Shown here piece by piece: positions 24,330 through 39,212 of a stretch of DNA of 64,000 nt. Source of the DNA: Allodiplogaster sudhausi. Its lineage: Eukaryota; Nematoda; Chromadorea; Rhabditida; Diplogasteridae. How positions within the stretch are numbered: position 1 is the first letter of the stretch; every line of letters begins with the position of its first letter. The stretch spans positions 547,001-611,000 of the forward strand of contig CALZFC010000082.1 in NCBI GenBank assembly GCA_945643635.1, given 5' to 3'. A model generated the notes under the pieces. That model made no database searches. It had not been told where the DNA came from and was given only the letters and a program-made list of their open reading frames with translations. The translations under genes were made by a program, and so were the position numbers.

Positions 24330-24790
24330 CTAACTCTCTTGAGTTCTTTAATTGTCTCTCCTTTCTCTGACGTCTCTATGGCTCATCCCTTGGTGAAAAT
24401 GCGGTGCTTCGCAACCTTTACAGCAGAACTATTTCTTCATTCCAAACATGAGTTGTAAAGCTGGAATGTGATTTTCAAATAATTATTTGGCACCGAGATT
24501 TATTTGAACACTTCTACTTTGGTCTGAATTACAACGTTTGAACATTGCCACTATTGCTGCACATCACTCTGCATGCATGTGCTTAACTACACAACGTGTA
24601 AGGTGCAGTTCACAATGCGGGAAACTTAAATTTTTTTCTCCGCTGACTCACAGACATTAAAAGTCAGCTGCTGCTACTGCTTGTGTGTTCGTTTTTCGAC
24701 TCTCACAGCTGCTGCTTTTGGCTTCTTTTTGTATTTTCAAGAATAGTGATTAGCAAATTGTCTCTTGAGAGAAAAAATCTCTACACAAAG
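24330..24790. repeat. Orphan copy of a CMTR1-like upstream region
   Basis: This segment runs parallel to 59900-60370, which lies upstream of copy E. Shared strings include CATCCCTTGGTGAAAATGCG, TTCCAAACATGAGTTG, GCTGCACATCA and CGGGA-CTTAAATTT, with the conserved block in plus orientation. No CMTR1-like exon follows it; the cystathionine gamma-lyase gene does. It faces away from copy C, so it is probably the remnant of a lost plus-strand copy once head to head with C. Confidence 0.7.
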
Positions 24791-25573
24791 AACATTCGTT
24801 TTCTCAATGCTACTACGCTCTTATTTGTTCATTTTTTTTCAAATATATTATCTGATTGTGAGTAGTGATTTTTTTTTATTTATGTATACTCCCATAAAGG
24901 AAAGTAGCTGCAAACTGATTGTGTATTTTCTGTCGTCATGCACGCTATCGCATGTTATGTTGCAACATGGCAACCTAATTGTAATTAAATTGTAACGAAA
25001 TTGTAACTACAATGTAACTAAATGTAATTAAAATTCAAAGGAAATTGTATTTATGAACATTGCATCTACATTGTAACTAAATAGTATCCAAATGGCGATC
25101 ATATTGCAATTGTGTACAAGTTAGTTATAATTTAGTTACAATTCGGTACAATTTAGTACATTTTTGGTAATAATTTGGAAGTAGTTTAGTTATACAGCTC
25201 TTCGGGCAATTTTCAAAAAAGTATCGTAATTTTGAAAATAATATGTTCAATCAATTTAGACAAAATTCCCAATCTAAAAACATTTTATGTCTTTATTGCC
25301 TGTACAAGCCACAACTGGAAAAGATATTATGCACTCAGTGCTCACAATCTCTGTGTCAAATTCTTACACTCCCATATCTATTGGTCGTTCTTTGAGCAGG
25401 TCATGTTTACTCGGAGTGCAAGATTGCGAAAGAGTGATATAACGGGAGGCGAGAGAGAAGGAGAAGATAGAGACAGACGTGATCCTATTTGAGAAGAAAC
25501 GAAAGGGAGAGAAAGAGAGATGTCTGTGTTTGTTGGTCTTGCTGAACTCTTGAAACTTCCGCGTCATCTCCTC

Positions 25574-25612
<39 letters not shown>

Positions 25613-25869
25613 TTATTCCCCCTTCCAATCTCACTCACGCTCCCTTGCTTATAATGCGCTAGAACAAGACTAGGTCTCTCATATTTGATAAAAGATTAGC
25701 TACTGCCACGCGGCGCAGCCTTCCCACCCTGTCCCATGTTATTTCAATAGACTTTCACAGTAAATATGGGTGCAGTTTGCGAGAATATTATTTCCAGGAT
25801 GTATACCATATGATTTTCATTTAAAAGTTGTAAATCTCATCACAATTTTCACGGTTCTTGAACTGCAAA
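24791..25869. other. Intergenic with degenerate ATTGTAACTA array and (CT)n
   Basis: From about 24970 to 25195 a loose repeat of ATTGTAACTA or ATTGTAATTA units changes to the complementary TAGTTACAAT orientation. A (CT)16-like tract lies at 25578-25609. No exon was found. Confidence 0.6.
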
Positions 25870-29062
<3,193 letters not shown>

Positions 29063-29621
29063 ATACAAACAACTGAGATAATAAACGTTTCCTTATCATA
29101 GAAATTCGTAAAGTGCTCTTTATTAGATATCTCACATAATGATTTATTCCTTTCGGCATGAAGCCTCTACATAGTTATTTCAGAAATTGCGGACCGTTCC
29201 AGCTCCCCTGGTTGTTGAACCGTACAGCGAATATCGTCCCACATGTTTATATCCACTGAACTCCAGAAACATACTGCTTTCAAAAACCAATGCATGAGTA
29301 TTTAATACTTGTTGATTATTTTTCGTTCTCAATTGTCCATCCGTTTGCTTCACTACTTACTTCATAGGTAGCCTGCTTTTCGCTGCCTACTTTATGATTC
29401 ATATTCCGCACACTATGGTTATGTATTCGTTCACAAACTAGAATTAACGAGCTATGAGCTTAGTTTTCGTGGCGTGAGTTGTCCATTACCATGCTGGAAA
29501 GAGGACTTGTAACAAGATTAGGTAAGATTCGGCGGAAATAAATTATGTTTAAAATTTCGCATGCATTCGGTAGAGGTCTGTGAGGGAGCGGTCTTCGACT
29601 TTCTTCTACGAGCTGTCGTCA
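29063..29621. other. 3' flank of cth, nothing recognised
   Basis: No exon or repeat with defined ends was seen between the TAA of cystathionine gamma-lyase and the foldback element. Confidence 0.5.
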
Positions 29622-30284
29622 TATGACGCGATTTGCGAGAGAATCGTAAGGAAGCCAAAGAGCCGGGGACCCGGCAAAATTAGATTTCGCTCAAAAGCTT
29701 TTTATAGGTACTTTTAAACGCGGTGAAACTATTGGAATGGGTCCGGGAGTATGAAATCGCCATTTTAGCGAGCTGTGCGATGTTTAAATTTCGAGAGCCC
29801 GATGAAACTTGCAGAGATGGTCGCACATTCGCGCTCGCTGTTTCGCACTCAAAAAAACAATAGTCTTGAAAATTTTGTCATAAATAGACAAGATATTGCT
29901 TTATAAAGCTCCTAAAGTAGAATTTGAAAATATTCATTTTTACGGTCTCAGCGGCCGCTAGACATTGGAGAGGCGCCATTCTCTTATATGGAAAAACCGC
30001 CTGGGATTTCTACCTCAAGTTGTAGAGCAAAAAATTATCTTTCCAATGAGCTATAGAATATCAGATACCGACGAGGTATTTAATGTTTCCCAGTCATAAA
30101 ACTGTTGAAATACGCACGGTTCAGTGCATGCACATAGGCATGCACTTTGCTTGGGCGTTACCCACGCCGAAAACGCAACACCAGCGATATACCGCATGAA
30201 AGTAGTCTAGGGAATTTATTTAGGGTTTTATGTATCTGTTTAAATAAAATTTAAATGGAAAACAAATTTATTAATTGCCGGGCA

Positions 30285-30365
30285 AAACAGCTCGATAGCC
30301 ACTGGAATCGAACCCCGGACCTTCGGACTCCGGAATCGGACCGTTCGCACTACACTAAATTATCC
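30285..30365 (-). other. tRNA-like segment (degenerate)
   Basis: Minus strand: a good B-box, GGTTCGATTCC, with a T-arm-like context (GTCCGGGGTTCGATTCCAG). It is preceded by CCGATTCCGGAGTCCG, which resembles an anticodon arm. The A-box is poor and the acceptor and anticodon stems do not pair properly. Probably a tRNA-derived relic within the foldback element. Confidence 0.4.
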
Positions 30366-30835
30366 TGCCATGGCCGAGAAAATGCATTCTTCTTACCTTA
30401 CCCGGTACATATCTCAAAGAAACGCTGAACCGTGCGTATTTCAACAGTTTTATGACTGGGAAACATTAAAGACCTCGTCGGAATCTGGCATACTATAGCT
30501 CTTTGGAAAGAAAATTTTTTGCTCTTCAACTTAAGTTAGAAAACCCATATAAGATAATGGCGCCTCTCCAAAGTCTAGAGGCCGCTGAGACCGTAAAAGT
30601 GAATATTTTCAAATTCTACTTTCGTAGCTTTATAAAGCAATATCTTGTCTATCTATGACAAAATTTTCACGAATATTGCTTTATTGTGTACGAAACAGCG
30701 AATGCGAATGTGCGACCATCTCTGCAAGTTTCATCGGGCTGTCGAATTTTAAACATCGCACAGATCGCTAAAATGGCGATTTCAAGCTCCCGGACCCATT
30801 CCAATCGTTTCGCAGTGTTAAAAAGTACCTACAAA

Positions 30836-31285
30836 CAGAGATGCACGCGGCCCGGGCCGGCCCGGCCCGGCCCGGGCCCAGGGCCGGCCGGGCCCAAATT
30901 TCCAAGGCCCTCTAGGGCCGGGCCGGCCGGGCCCAACCTAGGGCCCGATAGGGCCCGTTTTTCGCAAATTTGTTGCTCATGACCGACTGAACTCTTATTG
31001 ATCATGAGTAATTTTGCAGTTCAGAGAGTCGAATTCCGCTTCAGAATGAAATAAATGAGATGCCTTTTGAACGGGAAGTTAAAAGAAAAAAAAGGTTCGC
31101 TACGAAAATGACGAATTAAAAATTGGAATCGGAAATTTTTAAAAAAAAAATCGGGCCGGCCGGGCCCAAAATTCGAGGTTCCGGGCCGGCCGGGCCTAAA
31201 ATTCAAGGGCCCTAAAACTGCGGGCCGGGCCGGGCCGAGATTCCCGAGGGCCGGCCCAAAAAATTTGGGCCAGCGTGCATCTCTG
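30836..31285. mobile_element. hAT-type MITE nested in foldback arm
   Basis: Ends CAGAGATGCACGC and GCGTGCATCTCTG are inverted copies. The 8-bp target CCTACAAA is duplicated at 30828-30835 and 31286-31293. The opposite foldback arm lacks the insertion and shows an empty-site equivalent (AGTACCTATAAAAAGC on the complementary strand). The interior has GGCCGGGCC arrays near both ends. Confidence 0.9.
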
Positions 31286-31361
31286 CCTACAAAAGCTTTT
31301 GAGCGAAATCTAATTTTGCCGGGTACCCGGCCATTTTGATACTCTCGCAAATCGCGTCATA

Positions 31362-33334
31362 TAGAGTGGTGAATAATACAATTGTTGATTTCTGATTATT
31401 TATCTTGGAGAGTTTGACGTCATATGTTGGTTTTAAGATTTTATAATAACGGAAGCTTCCACTCTGACTGCTGACGCGGTCTAAGATCTTGGGATAGCGC
31501 CGAAAGCTAAGAATTGGAAGGAGCTTATTGCAGTTGGGTGGTACTCATGGCTGGATGAGGTCGGGGCTTGATGTAGTTCGGTGGTGTGATGGAAGTGGGC
31601 AAATGAGCGTCACTTTGCTATCCGTCATATCAGCTCCAGGCTGACATAAGGTCGAGAAACTTTAGAATGCGATTTATACCCTACGATTATTCCGAATCAA
31701 CCTGTGAGGTAGAGGAGAAGAAGTGGACGCTTCACTGCACACAAGCGAAAAAATTGATGTGCAAATTCTACTACGACAGAGACGTCGGAGCGCGAGCCGG
31801 TCGCGGTGCTTCTGGAGAAGCTGATCGAATATGGGATTTTACTGCAACTGCATTAATTCACAAAAACAATTTTTTTATATACGCCATCAACTATAGTAAT
31901 TTTTCTTCTATGTTCTTGGAAAAACCTCCGACGACTTCCACATATGAGCATTGTATGGGATACAATGTCCACCTACAACAAACTTCACTCACTTCCATCC
32001 GTGCCCACTCATACGCTCTTGGTTTTTCCTAGATCATTAGTTTCGCCATTAAACTGATCATTTCAAATCAAGCTTGGCAAAGTATAAAGCTATATTTATG
32101 CAGAGTAATTAGAGGCATTTCAGAGTCTTCGGAATCACGAAAATGGCAAGATCGCCCGATATGGCAAAAGAGAACATAAAGCAGCCTGGATAATTTTAGA
32201 AGCACTCGACAAGCATAAAGCTTATTTAATATTCGGCATATACATTATTATTTGCAAGCATGCGTGGAAATATTTCTATGTATTTTTTTAAATTACTTAT
32301 TATATATTTGTTTGATATCATATAGTTATTATCTACTAAAACCTCTCTAACACAATACGCTTCGAATTCACAATACTATCCTATCGTTAGATTTCACTAG
32401 CGAACAGCAATATTGCTGCAACGAAAAAAGACCCTGGACAAAAAAAGATGCAGCATTCCAGTTTTTGCATCAATCGATATGTACAACGAGTAGAATGGGC
32501 CCAATCGAAGAACAATGCACGATTTTAAAAGAAATATTCATTTGTTAAAAGACTGCGATGGAGTACTGCTGATAGCGCAAACGTGTAAGAAAGCAATGAA
32601 ATAAGAATGGAAATCATATTCTAATCATTTATATTCCAAACAATATGTCAACTTTGGCGATTTCTGAAAGCATATTTCTTAATATATCTTTTCAATCTCG
32701 ACCATTATTTATTTATTTACGTTTAAAAAGGCCAACAGAGCGTTTTCTTTGGAAAAATGCTACTACATTATGCAGGAAAAAAATTACTATCATTTACGAG
32801 GTGACCAACGGCTTCTTATGTGTTATTCTGCATGATGTACAAGTCGTGACTTCCGAATGCGTTTTCCCAAAACGTTACGTCAGTGGACGAATTATCTTCA
32901 AAGGTATATGCAAACTGACTTGAACAATGGTGTTAAAGGAAGTATCCGGCGAATAATTCTACAGTAGCGCTAGAGAACGCGTTTGAATGCGCGCTCAAAA
33001 GCTGCCTGTCGCTCGGTCGAGAGAGCATGTGAAATAGGAGGGCGGCTCTGAACTACCGTAGCCAATTCTCTACCCGCCAGATTTCGCGCTACGTTTGCTC
33101 AGAATTTAATGAAAGAAAATCCCTAAAACCTTCTGGATATATGTTTTAGCCCAATATGAACTGATCCACATAGAGCAAAACTTAGGTTAATTATTCCCCG
33201 GATACTTCCTTTAATTACAAGAATGAGGTATGATTTAACGAAATATTTTTTATAAACATTATAGTTTAGCTGAACATAACTCTATATATCTCTCTCTCTC
33301 GCGTTCTTCATAGCTAAATTAAACCGACGTGGTC
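31362..33334. repeat. 3' flank of copy D; duplicate of 16562-18385
   Basis: Blocks match the C-side flank in order. The D side keeps 31690-31840, missing from the C side: an open stretch with GCGCGAGCCGGTCGCGGTGC that I could not assign to a gene. A TTAA MITE is inserted at 32933. No supported exon is present. Confidence 0.65.
32933..33214. mobile_element. TTAA-target MITE with paralogous empty site
   Basis: Terminal repeats TTAAAGGAAGTATCCGGCGA and ATTCCCCGGATACTTCCTTTAA bound a 282-bp element with no reading frame. The duplicate at 18305-18320 reads GGGATTAATTGCAAG, the uninterrupted site, while here TTAA is present on both sides of the element. Insertion at a single TTAA after the C/D duplication is therefore visible directly. 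Confidence 0.92.
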
Positions 33335-36300
33335 GTGAATGAATGACACGGTAGCCGTCAATTGGAATCGTTAACTTGGCCTCGATCACAGATGTTGACG
33401 GTGTGGCCTGTTAAAATGGAATTATTGGCATTCCCTTCGCAGACGGTCGCGACGCTGCCGCTCATCTATATTAACAAGTCATCAAAGGTCCCTTGATTCT
33501 ATTGCCTTACAGGGAGGGTGAGTAAAAACTTGTTTTGCATGGGGGTGATTGCTATTTTGGCGGAGCCAAGTTGATGGAACGGATGTAAAGAAAGGGACAG
33601 AGAAAGAGAGGCGGCTTCCCAATGTCGACGAGAGAAAAGGAGAAGAGCGAATCGACAGGCGATTTCTGCTTCAGCAATCGACCAAAGTCGTCCAGGGTGA
33701 TTCGAGACAATTTCCTAATCCCAGCTGGCGCCTGAACTAGTTAAATCAGTTTCCGGAAATATACTATGTATGTTTACATATGCAATTCTAAAACAATGAA
33801 TAGTCTAATATAATGAAACTGACTGGATATCCTAGACTTTTCTTCAAATATGAGGTGATTAAAAAAAATAAATTTACACCTGATTATTGTTCTTTTCGCA
33901 AAGCCTCTCAAGTACGTCTTCAGGTAACTAAGGCGTTTTTTGAAGGTACGGTATCGCGTGTCGCTTTGGTATATTTGGCATACGGTAGAATGGCAAGCAG
34001 GTCTCGAGGCAGTGTTTCTACAAATTACGGTAGTTGAAAAGACGCCATACTATGGTTATGAGAGCTAATCACCTTATTAGGCAAGAGCAAATTTGTAATT
34101 TTCGATCTATTACCCTGCTCGAGAAAATGCGCAATTTTCAGCGAACATAGAGTTTGAAAAATAATGTTACGCCTTTCCAACTCATGTTTCGTATGAAATA
34201 ACAGATGTGCAATATTTGGAATTTCATTTACTTAAAAAAAGAATTTAGTCTGCAAGGAGAGATACTATCCATCATTTGCTAGCTATATACATATGTATTT
34301 ATGTCATCAACTGAATCCTTAATCGGCTTGCCTGATGCGAATTGATGATGTTTTTATGATCAAGGTATTCGAGGTAGCTCTGCAGCGCACAAAGCTGTCG
34401 TTCCGCTAGCCTGAAATGTAGAATGCTAGTATCATATTTGTATACAAGCTAATATGTGTAATATACCAATTCAGCTTAATAGATCATTTAAATGTAATTT
34501 CAACAGTGACAGTGAAAATATTTAAAAAAAAAAAGACATTTATCTTGCAGCATCGGAATAAAATTTTCATAGTTTGGCAAAATATGTGAGAAGAAAAACT
34601 TTTTTATATTATAAAATAACGAACTCATTATTACAGCATCGGATATACTCGGAGAAGTCACTGGATTCATTGAGCAAGTTCTTTGGAGCAATAGAGAGAA
34701 CGACCTGGGAAAAAATAGAAAAAAATATACATGATAGGGATCAATTATACATAAGCAAATTTCTGATATTATCGAACAGAGGTATGTATATATCACCATT
34801 TGGATGTTTATAAACATGAGACTCTGGTCTGGAACCAAACTCAATCAACAGGAAAATAGACTTCCACAATGCAAAGAACCTTTTCTGCATCTGTAATAGA
34901 GGTGTGGAAAAATATAAAATAAACAACATTCCCCGGCTGTATTGAGAATCAGAGAACTAATATCCTTCTTCGAGCTTTTCGCGCGAAAAATGAAGTCTAT
35001 ATGGCTTTTTAAAGACTTTTTTTTCACGGAGAATTAACCTCGGTATCTTCCTTCTCCAAATCCCGCTCGAGGACTCGTGACAAGAATTCTTTAACAAGAT
35101 CGCTCACACCTGCGATTGGCATCGATGCAACGAGAAATCTGATAAAGAAAGATTATTACAACTATCATTGCGTTTCTTTTATGCAAAATGAATCTAAGCA
35201 AAGGAAAATGTCTTGAATAAACGAGTTAACATAAAAAAAATAATAGCGTTAAAACCGTTCGCCGTTGCCGATTCGGCTCGTGTTTGGCTTGTAGATGGAG
35301 ACGCGCTCAAATGCAATGTGAGCCCAGAAGATAATGCCTACCTGACAAGGTAGAAATTAGGACAACAAGTAGAAAGCCCAAATTTAGGCTTCAATAGATT
35401 TTTTCTAGCACCGCATAGATTAATCTACCTACAGTAATAAGACGTGAATTCTACCGTATGATCGATGATGGAGTCTGCCAATTTGATGGCGACAACACCG
35501 TCGCTCTTGAGAACTGCGAGAGCGGCGAGAAGCTGCGCGACATGACGAGACGAGCAGTACCATTCCTAATGAAGGAAATTAGAAATAATAAATAAATAAT
35601 ATTTAATCTCGAACATATGGTGCTGTTAATATAGAAAGAAAACGAGGCGAAAATTGAGCTCTACTTTTTAACGAACATGATTGCGGTTGAAAGCTAGAAT
35701 TAGCAGATTTGTACGGAAAAGAAGAAAGAAGTGCCCAATTTGCTCCAAAAAGATCAAATTTATAAAAAGCAAGCTCAATTAAAAAGTGGACATTAAAATA
35801 GTCTACTCTTTTTCAAACCGCAAGAGTGCAAAAATCGAGAGAGGGAAAATGAAGCTATGAATCTTTTCTCCGTTTGGTCTCTCAAATGTGTGCGATAATA
35901 AGGTTGACATTAAAGCAACTTTATTGTTGCAATTTTTGCTACAAGATACTAAAAAATTTTTTTAGTGTGCTTCACTATTTGCAAATGAAAAAGATTTCCA
36001 TACAAAAAAAAACCGAGCTCAACTTTGTCTCTTCCAAGATTAATAGCACCGCTAGAAATTTCAAAAGATAAAAGCAATAAAGGACGAACTCTATCCGTGG
36101 TCTTTGCATCGCCTTCGACTTCACCCATGAGAAGATCCACGCCGTTCGGCTGCTTGTGAAGAACGAATTCCTATCAAGACAAGATCAAAGATGAGCAGTT
36201 TTATATAAACTTATAACTAAGATGATTATTTTTTAAATGTTAGGAAGAAGACGATCGAAGGAAAAGTGAACAACGCAAAAAAATGTTTAAGCAACTTACA

Positions 36301-37816
36301 CAAAAGTCATGTAGGGCTGATAACATATAAGAGGCAGCTCGAGTGGAATTCTCCGGTTGTTGAAGGCAGCCAAGTGGATGCTTGGAATTAAAAAAATTGA
36401 ACGCTTAAAAATTTAAGATGAATATATATATATATATATATATATTTATTTATATATATAAATAAAGCAATATGCACGCAAAATATAGCTCGGCCAAATT
36501 TTTTTACTGTAGCTGTTAGCCACCGTCCAATTTAACACGCTCTCTAACCAGCAGAAGGACCAAATATTTGAGGGAGCGCGTTCAAAATGGTCCTAATGTA
36601 CTACTACTGAATCATTCAGTGCATGGTTAATCCAGATAAATAGAATAAAATCTAAGAATCTAGGATTCTTCATTATTCAAAAAAGAATGTAGAGTAATTC
36701 GTGGAATATATATCAGTATATAGATGTTGTATATTTTATGAAGATAAAGAGATAAGTAAACAAATAAAGAAGTAAACAAATAAATAAATAAGCAAACAAA
36801 TAAATAAGTAAAAAAAACAAATAAATAAATAAATGATTAAAAAATAAATAAATAAATAAATAAACACTTAAATATACCAGGGCCGTCTGTTCGGTTTCCT
36901 CGGTGAGTAGAAAGTCAAATACAGCGTCGATAGCAGCCGCTTGAATTCCGTTACGTGTGCAGAAGAGAATCCATAAAGAAATTTCCAAAGCTCTTTAAAA
37001 TTAAAATAAAAATTTCACAAGCAGTAATTCAGGAAACCGGAGACATAGTTTTATATATCCTTTAATTTTATTATCATTTCTCAATAAAAAAAAGTAGATG
37101 AGGTGTATTACCATATGGCATGTAAAAGGACCTTGCCTTTCATCCCCTCCCTGTATTATGAAGGGATATTACCATAAGATATCTAATGATACAATACAGT
37201 ACGCGCGCACCTGATCCATTGGTTCGTCTCTTTACGTCAAAGATTACCTCTTCAGGCAGCTTGTCAAACTTCTGGAAGCAAAGCATTCTTAATGTTATTA
37301 TTATTATGAACATTACAACATAGTACAATAAAAATTAAAAAAAAAACATTTAAATGCAAAAATTTCTTTGGCTAAATACAAAAAAAAACATATTCGTCAA
37401 CATATAATATTGCATATATGTTTTTTTTTCAAATACGTGAAATCGTCGAGTTTAGACACCATTCTGAGTCTGTCGAATAAGGCATCTAAGAGCAAACAAA
37501 GTGTACTTTCTAATCTACTTCAGTCGCTTCCGATGATTTTTGTTTGCGGTGACGTTGTCATGCAACATTCGCTTGTGTCCAATAGTTTTCTCGACATTTG
37601 TTATATTATTGCACTTAAATCGATGCGTACAGCACCGATTATTTGAGCTACGATGCATGATACGTGTAATTGACCATTAAAAAAATCTCCTACCGCTCCG
37701 GTTGTTATGAGCCTGTCGTGTGGCGTATTTCGGAGAATGTTGACCGCTCGCTGGCGAAGTCCCTCGTCGGCGATCAGCCATAACGGCGTCGCCTCAATCT
37801 CAATCTCCTTGGCCAT
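33335..37816 (-). pseudogene. CMTR1-like cap methyltransferase paralogue, copy D
   Basis: Recognisable exons: 37816-37694, 37485-about 37437, 37271-37211, 36970-36878, a fused block about 36385-36304, 36170-36090, 35565-35455, 35341-35256, 35138-35039, 34704-34625, 34410-34332, 34017-33880, about 33738-33590, then remnants to 33335. It supplies the open version of exon 11 (RFLVASMPIAGVSD) and SSDFSEYIR, matching the CMTR1 region after the catalytic domain. Lesions: exon 2 lacks its 3' end; a 14-bp deletion shifts exon 3; the exon 4 acceptor AG is GG; one deletion fuses exon 5 in frame to the end of exon 7 (STRAASYMLSALHDF), removing the whole motif I exon; the Asp of LLMGD is Glu; TAG occurs at 33930-33928. 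Exon 13 has a GC donor (CAG|GCAAGC). It is the most decayed copy. Confidence 0.88.
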
Positions 37817-38089
37817 GGCGGGCGCTGCCGGACGCCAAGCACCTCAAATGATCAAAATAAAGAATCCTCAAAATAAATGACACCACACTTTTTTCATATG
37901 TACTTGATTACGCAAGAAAAATTAAATATCGAAAATATGGCAAACATAGCTTCACTCTCTTTGAATGATTGGAAACAACGCTAGGAAAGATTCAGCGAAT
38001 GACAAATTGACGACTTTTGTTCTTTGGGTGAATGCTTCTTTTTCTAGACAATTTGCCAGTCATCAATCGAAAAGAACAAAAAAGAAAAG

Positions 38090-38220
38090 AGCAGCACCAG
38101 CAATTCTCTAATTTCTCCGTGAGTCAGCGGTGCAAGCAACGGAAATTTAAATGTCCCGCATTGTGAATTTCACTTTACACGTTGCGTCGTCAGTCACCAT
38201 GTAATTACAGTGATGTATCA
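38090..38220 (-). promoter_or_regulatory. Conserved upstream block of copy D
   Basis: GAAATTTAAATGTCCCGCAT, TGAATTTCACTTTACACGTT and GTCAGTCACCATGTAATTAC match the blocks of copies A and C, about 300 bp before the ATG at 37816. Its role as promoter or 5' UTR is inferred from conservation only. Confidence 0.45.
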
Positions 38221-39164
38221 CCCAAAAGAAGAAAGTTACGCTTTAAGTTTTTCAACTAGCACTTCCAAGTCGTAGCTTGTTGGTAAAGAGACAATATTAA
38301 AAGATAGTTGCGACTACCATAGGCCGAGGAGAACGAAGAGGAGAAAAGAAGTAGGACTAGGAAGACTAGAAGCATCCTCTGAAGGATGGGAAAACTTCGC
38401 AAGAGACTGAGAAGAAGGAGCCGGTTGTGAAGAAGGAAAGAGGAAGTACGAAAGATAAAGAAAATCAGTAAATTGCTAACAAAAATAGAGTTTCTTTTGC
38501 TTGACCATGAGAAGCATATGAAGTGATGCCTCGTTTAATTTGCACCTTGTATAGGTCGCCATCGTCATCCTCAACCTCAGCATTCTCACATCCTAGTCTT
38601 CCTCTTTGTCATCATCCAATATCGTCCACGGACAGCCCTTCTTCCTCTTCTACGCTCACTTCTTCACCTGCTACAAGGGTCTGTGAAGGCTTTTTTGATG
38701 GCATCTTGAAATTCGAAGAAGAACTGAACTTTTCAGAATTGCCTTAAATAGCATGTTATCGCTACAAAATTCTTTTCTGTTCTTTTTCTCATGCTTTTCT
38801 GCTCACTCCTTCCTCAACGTCAGCCACCGGCTCTTTATCTTCCTCAATTTCATCCTCTTTCAACGTCCATGCAAACTTTTTCCCTTTTCTTCAGCCGCTG
38901 CAGTAAAGTCTCCCTTTATTCGTTGGCCCTCCGCGGGTCCCATTCAGAACACTATTGGCTCTGTCTCTTCAAATCGTCCATAGACCATATACACAAAACA
39001 TTGGTATCTATATTTTATCTTTCAGGCAATTTTTTACTTTTTTTTTTAGAGAAAAATTATTTTTAAAAGTTTATTGTTGTTATTTTAAAATCTATCTTTA
39101 TTTAAAGAAAAATGCAAATAACAACTTATTTACATCCGTCCTGTTTCTCTCTCTCTCTCTCTCG

Positions 39165-39212
<48 letters not shown>

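Larger units (their letters stand above)
29622..31361. mobile_element. Long foldback element with tRNA-like centre
   Basis: Left arm 29622 to about 30115 and right arm about 30412-31361 are inverted copies. Shared strings include TATGACGCGATTTGCGAGAG at the ends, CAAAATTAGATTTCGCTCAA, AGACAAGATATTGCTTTATA and CAGTTTTATGACTGGGAAAC. The outer ends are near TA. The centre is unique and carries a tRNA-like segment. The right arm is split by an hAT MITE (30836-31285). No transposase frame was found. Confidence 0.85.

Noticed and set aside
30285..30365. Functional tRNA gene
   Set aside because: B-box only; the anticodon and acceptor stems do not pair.
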